Positions 1 through 12,700 of a DNA stretch of 64,000 nt are shown here, piece after piece. The number at the start of each line of letters is the position of its first letter. The first letter of the stretch is position 1. Both the position numbers and the translations under genes were made by a program. A model generated the notes under the pieces. It was not told the DNA's origin and searched no databases. It saw nothing but the letters and a program-made list of their open reading frames with translations. Origin of the DNA: Dictyostelium firmibasis (lineage: Eukaryota; Evosea; Eumycetozoa; Dictyosteliales; Dictyosteliaceae); contig CM069767.1 in the NCBI GenBank assembly GCA_036169595.1, forward strand, positions 823,501-887,500. Reading direction: 5' to 3'.

Positions 1-443
1 TGCTATACTCGTATTTCAACTTTATTAAGAAGAATTGATTTTAATAATTTAAATTTAAATCCAAAGTAAGTGAAAAAAAAAAAAAAAAAAAAGAAAAGTA
101 AAAAAATCTTCAATTTTGGTATTAACCAATTTTATTTTATTTTTTTGAAAAAAAAAAAAAAAGTTTAACTGAATTTAAAGAATTCACAGAAAAAGAAAGA
201 AATTTAATATTCATAATGTCAAGATTTAGTGATGTAATGAAAAATACAGAACAATCATTAAAACCTGGTGTTATTTGTGATTTCCTTTGGGATCTTTCAA
301 ATAGTTTCCATCAATTTTATGAAGCTGAAAAAATTATTGGAAGTGAGAGACAAGATCAAAAATTATTCATTTGTTTGGCAACTCAAAGAATTTTATCAAC
401 TGGTTTACATTTATTGGGTGTAGAAACTGTTGAAAAATTATAA
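1..443 (+). CDS. Arginyl-tRNA synthetase, C-terminal end (partial at window edge)
   Basis: The enzyme charges tRNA-Arg with arginine in the cytosol. Only the anticodon-binding C-terminal domain is inside the window. Exon 1..65 gives CYTRISTLLRR, matching the class I ArgRS signature (Y)AYARIxSILRK. An A/T intron 66..163 follows (GTAAGT donor, AAG acceptor). Exon 164..443 reads ERNLIFIMSRFSDV, LKPGVICDFLWDLS, FHQFYE and ends LLGVETVEKL. This is the usual ArgRS ending (FxxFYxxC, LLCxAT, LLGxxxVEKM). The join keeps phase (2+1). The ATG at 216 is internal, not a start. The family assignment rests on these motifs from memory; the 5' part lies outside the window. Confidence 0.9.
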
Positions 444-449
444 TAATTG

Positions 450-482
<33 letters not shown>

Positions 483-1119
483 CAAATTAATAACAAAAAA
501 AAAAAAAAAAAAAAGTAATAAATTTAAGAAATAATAATATTTTATTTGTGAATTATAAAAAGAAGTTCCATCGCTTTCAAATAATAATACATTCGAATCT
601 CAATTCATCTAAAAAAAATTTTAAAAGATTTTTTTTTAAAAAAAATTTTTTAATTTTTTTTTTTTTAATTTTTTTTTAATTTTTTTTGATTTTTATTTTT
701 TTTTTTTTTTTTTTTTTTTTTACCCAACCTTTTTTTTTTATTTTTTTATTATTTCACACACACAATAATTTGTGATTTAGATATCTTTTTGTTTTTTTTA
801 TTTGAAAAATAAAACAAAAAACTAATTCAAAGAGTTTTGTTGTAGTAAATAAATAAATCAATTGTAATATTATATATAAAAAAACTTTTTATTTTTAATT
901 TTTAAAATTTGTATTATTATTATTTTTATTTTATTTCCATCATCCATTGCACATCACCACTCCCCAATATATATTTAATTACAAAACACAACCATAAACG
1001 CAAAAACAACCAATATATATATATATAAATCAATCCAAATATACACAATAGGAAAAAAAAAAAAAATATATTTTAGTATAGTAAAAGTTAATAATTAAAA
1101 AAAGAAAAAAAAAAACACA
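444..1119. other. Intergenic region between ArgRS 3' end and pirA
   Basis: Mostly A/T homopolymer and a short (AAT)n just after the ArgRS stop. The part nearest pirA (about 900-1090) is less monotonous, with (AT)n runs at about 1014-1027, and is the likely pirA promoter and leader. One exon-like island at about 564-610 is discussed under findings. No RNA gene was recognised. Confidence 0.6.
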
Positions 1120-4100
1120 ATGTCAATTGATCCAAAACAATCAAAAATAGCAGATGTCTTTGAAAGATGTGACGTTTTAGAGAGTTTTCCATTTCGTGAT
1201 GACCAATCAGAGATTGAGGAACAATCACCAAGTATTGGATATGATGCATATGATAAATCATTGAATTATACAGATAGAGGTGCCTATGAAACTCAATGGT
1301 CTGAAGAAACCATTGGTATGGAGAAAATGGAGGAAGTTTTAAAACAAGGTGATTCATTCATCAATATGGTTTACACATATCGTTCATGTTCAAAGGCATT
1401 ACCAACTGTTAAAACCGCTGAACAAGTAAATAAAACTCAAATCTATGAAGGTAACTTTGAGGTGTTGGAACCAGAAATTAAGAAATTAAAAGATTTTATG
1501 TACTTTCAAAAGGACACTATCAAATTGTTTTGTGATCATATTAAAAAATTAGCTTCTTCCTATGATAAAAAAAAAGAGACAATCTTAGCCTCTGAATCTT
1601 TTATCAATTATTTAGTTCGTATCTTGGATCTCTTAGCAATTTTAGATGCTTTAAAAAATATGAAAGCTTGTTTAAATAATGATTTTTCTTTCTTTAAAAG
1701 GTAATTAAAAGAAAATAATTGAAAAATAATTAAAAAAAAAAAAAAAAAAAAATTATTTATTAACTTTTTTTATTTTTTTATTTATTATTATTAATTAATT
1801 AATTAATATTTTTTTAGAGCTACTGGATTTTTAAGAAAACAAATGTCAGGTACTGAAGATCAAACTCAAGAGAATCATACATTATACTTATTTTTAGCAA
1901 ATCAAAATTCAATTACATCATCATTAAAGTTAGAGTTACATCATATTGAAAAGTTTGATGATATTTTACCAGTTATCGTTAATCAATGTGCAGATTATTT
2001 GGAGCAAGAAAAGTATGTTTTACCAAGTGAAAAGCATTGTTTACTTAGAGTGATGCCATTTGTTTTATTTTTAATTGATGAGAATGATTCCAAACATAAC
2101 ATCAACAAAAACAAGAATTTGAATATCTCACGTTATGCAAAGATCTTCAAAAAGAATCCTGTAGTACCATTGTATGGTGATATGCAAATCACCTTGGAGT
2201 CATTGGTAAAGAGATCACCACATTTCGATGAAAAGGCATGGGGTACCTCTACATTGGATAGTAAGTCTGCATTGGACTATGAGATTATTCATGTTTTAGA
2301 CTCTACACGTGTAATCTACAATGAGAATATGGCACGTTTTGCCAATATGGTCAATGAAATTAGAGCTGCCAAAGCTCGTGGTCCAAAGGAACCATTACCA
2401 ATGGCAGAGGCAGAGATTCAATTAGTCACTTTAAATTGTCTTCGTCTACTCTCTGATTGGACCTCTAGAGTACTCCAACAATCCGCTTGGAAATATTCAA
2501 AGCCAAACAATGACCCAACCATCTCTGCCACTTTTGATTATGAACGTGTCGTTAAATTCAATTACACCAAAGAGGAGAGAACAGCATTGGTTCAATTCAT
2601 CGCTATGATCAAATCATTGGCATCGTTAATGATGAAGAGTGAAACATTACTCCAACCAATTCTTCGTAAGACCATTCATCAAGAGTTACAAGAGTTCATT
2701 CAAATCAATCTCAAAGAGACCATTAAATCCTTTGTAAAGAACAATCCAAAGAAGAAGGATAACATCAAATTGGAGATGTCCCAATTGAAGAATATCTCTG
2801 TCGATTGGTTCAGTGGCTTTGAACCAGCCGAAGCTGTGCCAAACAAAAAGAGCAAAGAAGTCGAAGAGAAAGTTCAAATTCCTGCTCGTGCTGTACCACC
2901 ATCACCAACTCAATTGGAGTTGATTCTCACTTTAGTATCATCATTGATGGATAAAAAGAAAGATTTCTCCTCTGATCAATATCGTGACTTTGAAAACTTT
3001 ATCACCAAAGCATTCTTCTATCGTTACCTCTTATCGTTGTCATCGTCTATCATCTCCATCACTGATTTGGCTGATCTTTGGTATCGTGAGTTCTATTTAG
3101 AGTTGAACAATCGTGTTCAATTCCCAATCGAAACTTCACTCCCATGGATCCTCACTGATCATATCTTGGAATCTGATGATCCATCATTGATTGAACATCT
3201 CTTCTATCCATTAGGTCTTTATAATGATACTGCTCAACGTGCTCTCTTAAGTTTGAATCAACGTTTCCTCTACGATGAAATCGAAGCTGAACTTAATCTC
3301 TGTTTCGATCAATTACTCTACAAACTCTCTGGTAAGGTTTATACTCATTTCAAAACTCAAGCAAGCTCCATCCTCTTGGATAAACCATACAAAACTCAAT
3401 TGGAGTTGGCTCATTTCAATGGTAAATTACATACACCAAAATCACGTTTCGACGTTTTACTCCGTCAAAAACATATCACCCTTTTAGGTCGTTCAATCGA
3501 TCTCTGTGGTCTTTTAGCTCAAAGACAAAACAATACAATCCGTCAAAATTTAGATTATGCCATCAGTAGATTCGAAGCTTGTGATCTTACATCAATCGTA
3601 GAATTGGAGACTCAAATCACCAACATCAAACTTACTCACAAACTCTTATCCGAGTACTTTGATATCGATCCATTCGAATCTATCTTCAATGAAATTAATG
3701 AATCCTCCTCTTTAGTCTCTTATCATGGTCGTATTGTACTTCACATCATCTTTGAGTTGGTTGCTGATTTTGCACCAAATTATACTTTCAACTCGATCAC
3801 TCAACGTTTCATAAAGGCACCATATACTTTCACTGAAGAGTTGAAACGTGATGCCCTCCCAAAGACAAATCCTGTCTTCTTGTTTGGTAATAAATATTTG
3901 AATGCCGCCTACGCAAACTCGATCGAACTCTACAAGAACTTCATCGGTGTACCACATATTCAATCGATTCTCAGAATCGTCGGTAAGAAGAATCTTCCAT
4001 TAATTGTCGGTGAGGTATTACGTAACATTGAGATTAAGATCACCAATGTTCTCTCACCATACGTCAGCGAATTACTCCAAGGTATGCCAGCTTCCACTAA

Positions 4101-5334
4101 ACTTCCAATCTATGATTATGGTACAGAGGGTGGTTACGGTTATTTCCAACTTAAATTGAAGGATATCTACATCTATCCAGATTTACGTCCTGAAGTACTT
4201 CAAACATTCAGAGAGTTGGGTAATAGTTTGGTGTTTATGAATCTTTTGGATCAAGTTATCACACAAACCGATAGCTACAACTTTGCCAAAGCTGCACCAT
4301 TCCTTGGTATCACCCCAGAGACTTGGAAAGAATTAGAGCCTTCTAACGAGGACCCAACCCTTCAATCGCCATTGTACTTCCAATTACAAAAGTTGGCTCA
4401 ACTTCTTGAAAGCAGACCAGAAGTTGCAAAATCATCACAGTCACTCAATGATATGGTCGCCAACGCATGGCGTGCTGATAAATTCTATCGTCCATCCGAA
4501 CAAAACTTTTCACTCTTTAAGAGTGTCCTCCAACGTTTCTCATCCATCCTCAATATTGTTCGTCATGATTGGTCCGGTGCTCAGCCAGATAATGGTGTCA
4601 TTTGTGTTGATTCCTCCACCGAGTTCTATCGTCTATGGAGTGCTCTTCAATTTGTAATCTGTTGGCCACTCTCCAATGAAAACGATAAATCTTTCCACGA
4701 GTTGTTTGGTGATGGTTTAATGTGGGCTGGTTGTTCATTGATTCATTTCCTCGGTCAACAATATCGTTTTGAGTTATTTGATTTCTGTTATCACATTTTG
4801 AATGTCGAAGAGGCTGCTGCAGTTCGTTCCGATAAACCTGCCCTCAAGAATTTCTTTAAGAACGCTCAAATCATCAAGGATATCAATAATCAAATCTTTA
4901 GTATACTCAATACCTATTGTCCACCACCAGCACCTTCAAATATGATCCTTTCACCACCTGCCTCTGAACAAGCAGAACAGTTTATAGTTACCACTACAGT
5001 TGAAGAACAGTCTATTCAACAACAACAACAACAACAACAACAACAACTCCAACAATCAACCTCAAACTCTGGTAGTAGTTTATCACTTTCTGCTGCTGGT
5101 GCACCACCACCTCCACCACCATCTACAAATGGTTTACCACCACCACCACCAATGGGTGTAAGTATTTAAATTTTATGATTAGAGGATAAAAAAAAATATT
5201 AAAAAAAAAAGAAACAATACTAATACTCAAAATTTTCAAAATTATAGGAATATGAAATGAGCTCAAGTATTGATGATTTTGCTCCACCACCACCACCATC
5301 ATTTGGAATGCCACCACCACCACCACCAATGTAA
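1120..5334 (+). CDS. pirA: PIR121/Sra-1 (CYFIP) subunit of the SCAR/WAVE complex
   Basis: Subunit of the five-protein SCAR/WAVE complex that links Rac-GTP to Arp2/3-driven actin assembly at the cell cortex. Three exons: 1120..1700, 1818..5157 and 5248..5334, joined with correct phase into about 1,335 aa, close to the CYFIP family length (about 1,250). The N-terminus ([38 protein letters not shown]) and the exon 1/2 join ([12 protein letters not shown]) are CYFIP hallmarks. The conserved core runs to about residue 1220. It is followed by poly-Gln and two proline runs, and the last exon encodes a short Pro-rich tail ending in GMPPPPPPM. Donors are GTAATT and GTAAGT, acceptors TAG. The symbol follows the known D. 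discoideum gene. Confidence 0.96.
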
Positions 5335-6512
5335 AAAAAAAAAAAGAAAAAAACCTAACTTAAAAATTAATAAACACAAGAATAATAATTATTTGGTAAA
5401 CTGCAAAAAATAATAAAAAAAAAAATTTAAAAAAAAAAAAATAAATAATATTTAATAAAAAAAATATACAGCCATGATTTTTGCTTTGTTTCCAATATAT
5501 TATTTATATTATTTATTTTTTTAATTTTTTAAAATATTTTTTTTTTAGTGTATAAAATTATGGGGACTTGGTGTTTTACACAAACTACAATGACTTTTGT
5601 TTTTTTTTTTTTTTTACAATCATAATTAGCAATAAACTAAAAAAAAAAAAAAAAAAAATATATATACATAATTTATATAAAAATAGAATTAATATATTTT
5701 TATTTTTTTTTAATTTTTTATTTTTTTTTGTTTTTTTTTGGAAGCACAATCATTTCAACAAAAAAAAAAAAAAAAAAAAAAAAACTACAAATTTAACACT
5801 ACATTAACAGTTTATATAATAAATGCACACTATGATTACCTATATTTGATTATTTACATATTATTGTGTGTGTGGTTAAGTGGGGTAATCGAAAATGTAG
5901 TTTAAAAAAAATTGTATACTCACTCATACACCCACATTCATTCACACCCAATCTCTATAGATAAATTACAAATAGTAATAAAAAATTTACATGCGAATAA
6001 AAATGACAATATGCACATTAATATTGTAAATTTATTTATATCTATTTTTTAAAAAATAATATTAATATTAAAAAAATAAAAAATAATAATAATAATAATA
6101 ATAATAAAAATAATAATAATAATAATTAAAATACAATGATCCATTCATTGTACAAATTTTAATGATTTAAAATATTAATATTAGTTTATTTTTTGTGTGG
6201 TAGTGGTGGTGGTCAAATACTACAGTCTATTTAATTTATTTAATAAAATTAATACTATTAAATTAAAAAATTAAAAAAAAAAAAAAAAATAAAAAATTAC
6301 ATTACATTAAATAATCATTAAGATTGAAAGAGTTCTTATTTTCATTACAAAAAAAAATAACAAAAAGCAATATAAAAAAAAAAAGGAATTGTAAAGTAAA
6401 CTAAAATATTTTATTTCTATAATAATATTGGACATTTATCCCTTAAGGATTTTTTTTTTTGAACTTTAATCATTTTTTTTTTTTTTTATTTTATAAAATT
6501 GTAAATAATAAA

Positions 6513-6559
<47 letters not shown>

Positions 6560-6708
6560 CCAAAAACCAAAATATAATATAGAAAAAAAAAGGTAAGTTG
6601 TTGTTGTTATCAAAATATTTTCATTCCAAAAAAAATAATTATTAATGTTGGTTTTTTTATCAGTTTTTTTTTTTTACCTTTTTTTACCAATTTGTATATA
6701 GAAAAAAA
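5335..6708. other. 1.4-kb intergenic region upstream of the repeat-protein gene
   Basis: Poly(A)/poly(T), (AAT)n at about 6080-6125 and 6505-6552, and no credible ORF. The interval 5800-6220 is more complex and holds G/T-rich and C/A-rich boxes described separately. It is the likely upstream control region of the gene starting at 6709. Confidence 0.5.
5864..5952. promoter_or_regulatory. Paired GT-rich and CA-rich boxes (candidate GBF/CAE-type sites)
   Basis: A GT-rich box (5864-5889, TGTGTGTGGTTAAGTGGGG) is followed by a CA-rich box (5919-5952) containing ACACCCACA and CACACCCA. A further GT-rich box lies at 6193-6214. Such boxes stand out in A/T DNA. They resemble the G-box and CA-rich elements bound by G-box-binding factor in Dictyostelium developmental promoters. 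They lie 0.5-0.85 kb before the secreted repeat-protein gene. The role is inferred from sequence likeness only. Confidence 0.35.
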
Positions 6709-9700
6709 ATGAGGTTATTATTTATTTATTCAATATTATTTCTTTTAATATTTAATATTTTTTTTGTGAATTCAAACACATTGAAAGAGAATGAAATTGA
6801 TACACAAAGACAACAAAAATCATTACCATTCAATGAGAGTAATGTTGCACAATTAGATTTTACTTCAGTTTTTTCGCCAGGTCTTTATGCTATACCTTGG
6901 ACCGATCCAAATATGCCAACTGTTGCTTTGGAACAAGTCTCACAATCTGGTTATTTTATTGGAAATGTTATTCTCCAAGGAGGTCAATTTAATGATGAAA
7001 AATTAGGCAGTTTATTAAATGGAAAAGATCTTTATGTGTTAAGTCATTTTTCAGGTGCAGCTTGTTGCCAAAATGTAACCAGTGAAATTAAATTATTATT
7101 TGCCTTACCAATGGATAATATTTGTTTATTGATAGCATCTGTCGATGATAGTGATTTCGTTACTGTTAAGGCCAGAACAACACAAACCGATAATATTTAT
7201 GGAATCGGTAGTACAAATGCACCAATGGATATGAAAAAAGATTGGGCAAACTATGGACAAGGTACTTTATCAATGTCAACAGTGGAACAACCATCAAATA
7301 CCTCTGATTTGCCATCAATTGTTCTATCAAGAGACCAATCAAAAGCTTTCATTACAAGTATGGGAAATCCAACCACAATTAACTATCAAATCTTGGCTCC
7401 ATATATTAGTGTATCCTCAATTGATATTTCTTATTCAACTCTATCCGATTCTCAATACGTATTTTATGCACTTTTCCAATGTCCAAAACCAACTGGTGAT
7501 ATCGAACCAACTTGTGAGCCTGGATGCGTAACAGGTGGGGGTACTTCAGGTTCTTCATCAACTTCCGCCACCACAACAACTGGAGGGAGGCTCCTCGATT
7601 TCCTCCTCAGCTGGCAGTGAGTCAGAAAGTGAATCTCAAGGAACCACTGGTAGTGGATCTCAGGGAAGTAGTATTTCAACTACAACAGGTGGATCACAAG
7701 GTACTGGTATTTCATCCACAACCGGAAATTCTGGTAGTGAATCACAATCACAAGGAACTACTGGTAGTGGATCACAATCACAAGGAACTACTGGTAGTGA
7801 ATCACAATCACAAGGAACTACAGGCAGTGAATCACAATCACATGGAACAACTGGTAGTGAATCACAAGGAACTAGTGGATCCCAAGGAACCACTGGTAGT
7901 GAATCAGAATCACAGGGAACAACTGGCAGTGAATCACAATCACATGGAACAACTGGTGCAGGAAGTTCTGGATTCATTTCAGGTGTCACAACAACATCTC
8001 AATCATCCACAACTCAACAATCAACCACTCAATCGTCAACAACATCAACTGGATCCCAATCTGGTCATTCGAGCAGCCACTCTAGTTCCGGTCACTCCGG
8101 CCATTCAAGCAGCCACTCTGGTTCCGGTCACTCCGGATCAGGTCATTCCAGTGGTCACTCCAGTGGCCAATCTGGTCACTCCAGTAGCCATTCTGGTTCT
8201 GGTCATTCTGGTTCCGGTCATTCAAGTGGCAAAACAACCAAAGATTCATCTACTTTCACTTCTGGGTCACAAACTTCTACCACAGGAATTGATACTACAT
8301 CAACAACTCAAACATCAACAACATATAGTGCAGGAAGCACTGGTTTCATTTCAGGAGCATCAACAACCTCTGTTTCGACAACAACAGCAACAGGTAGCAT
8401 CCCAACAACAACATCCCAACCAACAACATCTCAACCATCTACAACTGACCAATCAACTGGTGCAGGAAGTTCTGGTTTCATTTCAGGTGTCACAACAACA
8501 TCCCAATCAACTACAACTCAACAATCAACCACTCAATCGTCAACAACATCAACTGGATCCCAATCTGGTCATTCGAGCAGCCACTCTGGTTCCGGTCATT
8601 CCAGTGACCACTCTGGTCATTCGAGCAGCCACTCTGGTTCTGGTCATTCTGGTTCTGGTCATTCTGGTTCCGGTCATTCTGGTTCCGGTCATTCTGGTTC
8701 TGGCCATTCTGGCAGCCTCTCTACTACCTCAACTGGATCACAAACATCTACCACAGGAATTGATACTACATCAACAACTCAAACATCAACAACATATAGT
8801 GCAGGAAGTACTGGTTTCATTTCAGGAGCATCAACAACCTCTGTTTCGACAACAACAGCGACAGGTAGCATCCCAACAACAACATCCCAACCAACAACAT
8901 ACCAACCATCTACAACTGACCAATCAACTGGTGCAGGAAGTTCAGGTTTCATTTCAGGTGTCACAACAACATCCCAATCATCCACAACTCAACAATCCAC
9001 AACTCAATCATCAACAACCTCAACTGGATCACAAACATCTACTACATCAACAACTCAAACATCAACAACATATAGTGCAGGAAGCACTGGTTTCATTTCA
9101 GGAGCATCAACAACCTCTGTTTCGACAACAACAGCAACAGGTAGCATCCCAACAACAACATCCCAACCAACAACATCTCAACCATCTACAACTGACCAAT
9201 CAACTGGTGCAGGAAGTTCTGGTTTCATTTCAGGTGTCACAACAACATCCCAACCAACTACAACTCAACAATCAACCACTCAATCGTCAACAACCTCAAC
9301 TGGATCCCAATCTGGTACTGGTAGTTCTGGATCAGGTCATTCCAGTGGTCACACAGGTCATTCGAGCAGCCACTCAGGTTCTGGACATTCTGGATCAGGC
9401 CATTCCAGCGGTCATTCAAGTGGTAAAACAACCCAAGGTTCCCCTACTACCTCCACTGGATCACAAACTTCTACCACAGGAATTTATACTACAGCAACGT
9501 CTTCACAATCTGTATCTGGCCAAAGTTCGATAGGCCTTATTTCTGGTGTAATTTCAGGAGGTAATAGTGTTGCAGGTGGATCTGGTTCAATTGGAAACAG
9601 TGGATCAATTACTGGATTAACTACAACAACTGGAGGAATAAGCGGAGGCAATCTTATTGCAGGTTTAACAACTGCAAGCTCGATTGCTCAAACAGGATCA

Positions 9701-12700
9701 GTCACTGGTTTAACAGCTGGTGGAATTGCAGGATCAGTCGGAGGTTTAATAACATCAAATTCATTAACTGGAGTAGGTTCAATCGGTAATATCGCCAATG
9801 CAATTTCAACTGGTGTCGTCGGTCAAATAACAACATCAAAACCAACCGTTTCATCATCGACAACATCACCACAAACAACATCAGGCCAAGGTACAATCGG
9901 ATTTATTTCTGGAGCCGGTAGTATCGCAGGAGGATCTGGATCAATTGCAAACACAGCAGTCGGAACTGGTTTAACAACAACAGGAATCTCAGGAGCCAAC
10001 TCCATTTCTAATTTAATTGGTGGCGGACTATCAGTCAGCGGTAGTGGATCAGTAGCTGGATTAACAACTCAATCAGGTAGTTTAACAGGAGGAAACACTG
10101 TAGCAGCAGTTACAACAGCCAATTCAATTGGATCTAAAACATCAATAACTGGAGTTTCATCTATTGGTGCAATTTCAGGATCAATTGACGGTTTAACAAC
10201 TGCAAACTCATTAACAGGAGCAGGCTCAATCGGTGGTGTAATCAGTCAAGCATCATCAATCGCTAATGTTATTTCTGGTGGTAATATCGCCGGTATCACT
10301 ACATCTCAAAGTTCAATTAGTAACTTAATCTCAGGATTAATCGCAGGAGGATCAGGATCAACAACATCTCCACAAACAGGATCAACTCAAAGCTCAACTG
10401 GTATTATATCTGGAGTAATTTCAGGATTAATAGCAGGAGGATCAGGATCAACAACATCCCCACAAACAGGATCAACTCAAAGCTCAATTGGTATTATTTC
10501 AGGTATTATATCTGGAGTAATTTCAGGAGGTAATAGTGTTGCAGGTGGATCTGGATCAATTGGAAACAGTGGATCAATTACTGGATTAACTACAACAACT
10601 GGAGGAATAAGCGGAGGTAATGTTATTGCAGGTTTAACAACTGCAAGCTCAATCGCCCAAACAGGATCAGTCACTGGTTTAACAGCTGGTGGAATTGCAG
10701 GATCAGTCGGAGGTTTAATAACATCAAATTCATTAACTGGAGTAGGTTCAATCGGTAATATCGCCAATGCAATTTCAACTGGTGTCGTCGGTCAAATAAC
10801 AACATCAAAACCAACCGTTTCATCATCGACAACATCACCACAAACAACATCAGGTCAAGGCACAATCGGATTTATTTCTGGAGCCGGTAGTATCGCAGGA
10901 GGATCTGGATCAATTGCAAACACAGCAGTCGGAACTGGTTTAACAACAACAGGAATCTCAGGAGCCAATTCAATTACAAATTTAATTGGTGGAGGATTAT
11001 CAGTCAGCGGTAGTGGATCAGTAGCTGGATTAACAACTCAATCAGGTAGTTTAACAGGAGGAAACACTGTAGCAGCAGTCACAACAGCCAATTCAATTGG
11101 ATCTAAAACATCAATAACTGGAGTTTCATCTATTGGTGCAATTTCAGGATCAATTGACGGTTTAACAACTGCAAACTCACTAACAGGAGCAGGCTCAATT
11201 GGTGGTGTAATCAGTCAAGCATCATCAATCGCTAATGTTATTTCTGGTGGTAATATCGCCGGTATCACTACATCTCAAAGCTCAATTAGCAACATAATCT
11301 CAGGATTAATCGCAGGAGGATCAGGATCAACAACATCCCCACAAACAGGATCAACTCAAAGCTCAACTGGTATTATTTCAGGTATTATATCTGGAGTAAT
11401 TTCAGGAGGTAATAGTGTTGCAGGTGGATCTGGATCAATTGGAAACAGTGGATCAATTACTGGATTAACTACAACAACTGGAGGAATAAGCGGAGGCAAT
11501 CTTATTGCAGGTTTAACAACTGCAAGCTCGATTGCTCAAACTGGATCAGTTACTGGTTTAACAGCTGGTGGAATTGCAGGATCAGTCGGAGGTTTAACAA
11601 CATCAAATTCATTAACTGGAGTAGGTTCAATCGGTAATATCGCCAATGCAATTTCAACTGGCGTCGTCGGTCAAATTACAACATCATCAACATCACCACA
11701 AACAACATCAGGCCAAGGTACAATCGGATTTATTTCTGGAGCCGGTAGTGTCGCAGGAGGATCTGGATCAATTGCAAACACAGCAGTCGGAACTGGTTTA
11801 ACAACAACAGGAATCTCAGGAGCCAACTCCATTTCTAATTTAATTGGTGGCGGACTATCAGTCAGCGGTAGTGGATCAGTAGCTGGATTAACAACTCAAT
11901 CAGGTAGTTTAACAGGAGGAAACACCGTAGCAGCAGTTACAACAGCCAATTCAATTGGATCTAAAACATCAATAACTGGAGTTTCATCTATTGGTGCAAT
12001 TTCAGGATCAATTGACGGTTTAACAACTGCAAACTCATTAACAGGAGCAGGCTCAATCGGTGGTGTAATCAGTCAAGCATCATCAATCGCTAATGTTATT
12101 TCTGGTGGTAATATCGCCGGTATCACTACATCTCAAAGCTCAATTAGCAACATAATCTCAGGATTAATCGCAGGAGGATCAGGATCAACAACATCTCCAC
12201 AAACAGGATCAACTCAAAGCTCAACTGGTATTATATCTGGAGTAATTTCAGGATTAATAGCAGGAGGATCAGGATCAACAACATCCCCACAAACAGGATC
12301 AACTCAAAGCTCAATTGGTATTATATCTGGAGTAATTTCAGGAGGTAATAGTGTTGCAGGTGGATCTGGATCAATTGGAAACAGTGGATCAATTACTGGA
12401 TTAACTACAACAACTGGAGGAATAAGCGGAGGCAATCTTATTGCAGGTTTAACAACTGCAAGCTCGATTGCTCAAACAGGATCAGTCACTGGTTTAACAG
12501 CTGGTGGAATTGCAGGATCAGTCGGAGGTTTAATAACATCAAATTCATTAACTGGAGTAGGTTCAATCGGTAATATCGCCAATGCAATTTCAACTGGTGT
12601 CGTCGGTCAAATTACAACATCATCAACATCACCACAAACAACATCAGGCCAAGGTACAATCGGGTTTATTTCTGGAGCCGGTAGTGTCGCAGGAGGATCT

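Noticed and set aside
7524-9533. 669-codon open frame in plus frame 3
   Set aside because: It overlaps the repeat-protein gene. Gln/His/Val/Leu-rich sequence results from reading CAA/TCA repeats out of frame, and there is no start or domain logic.
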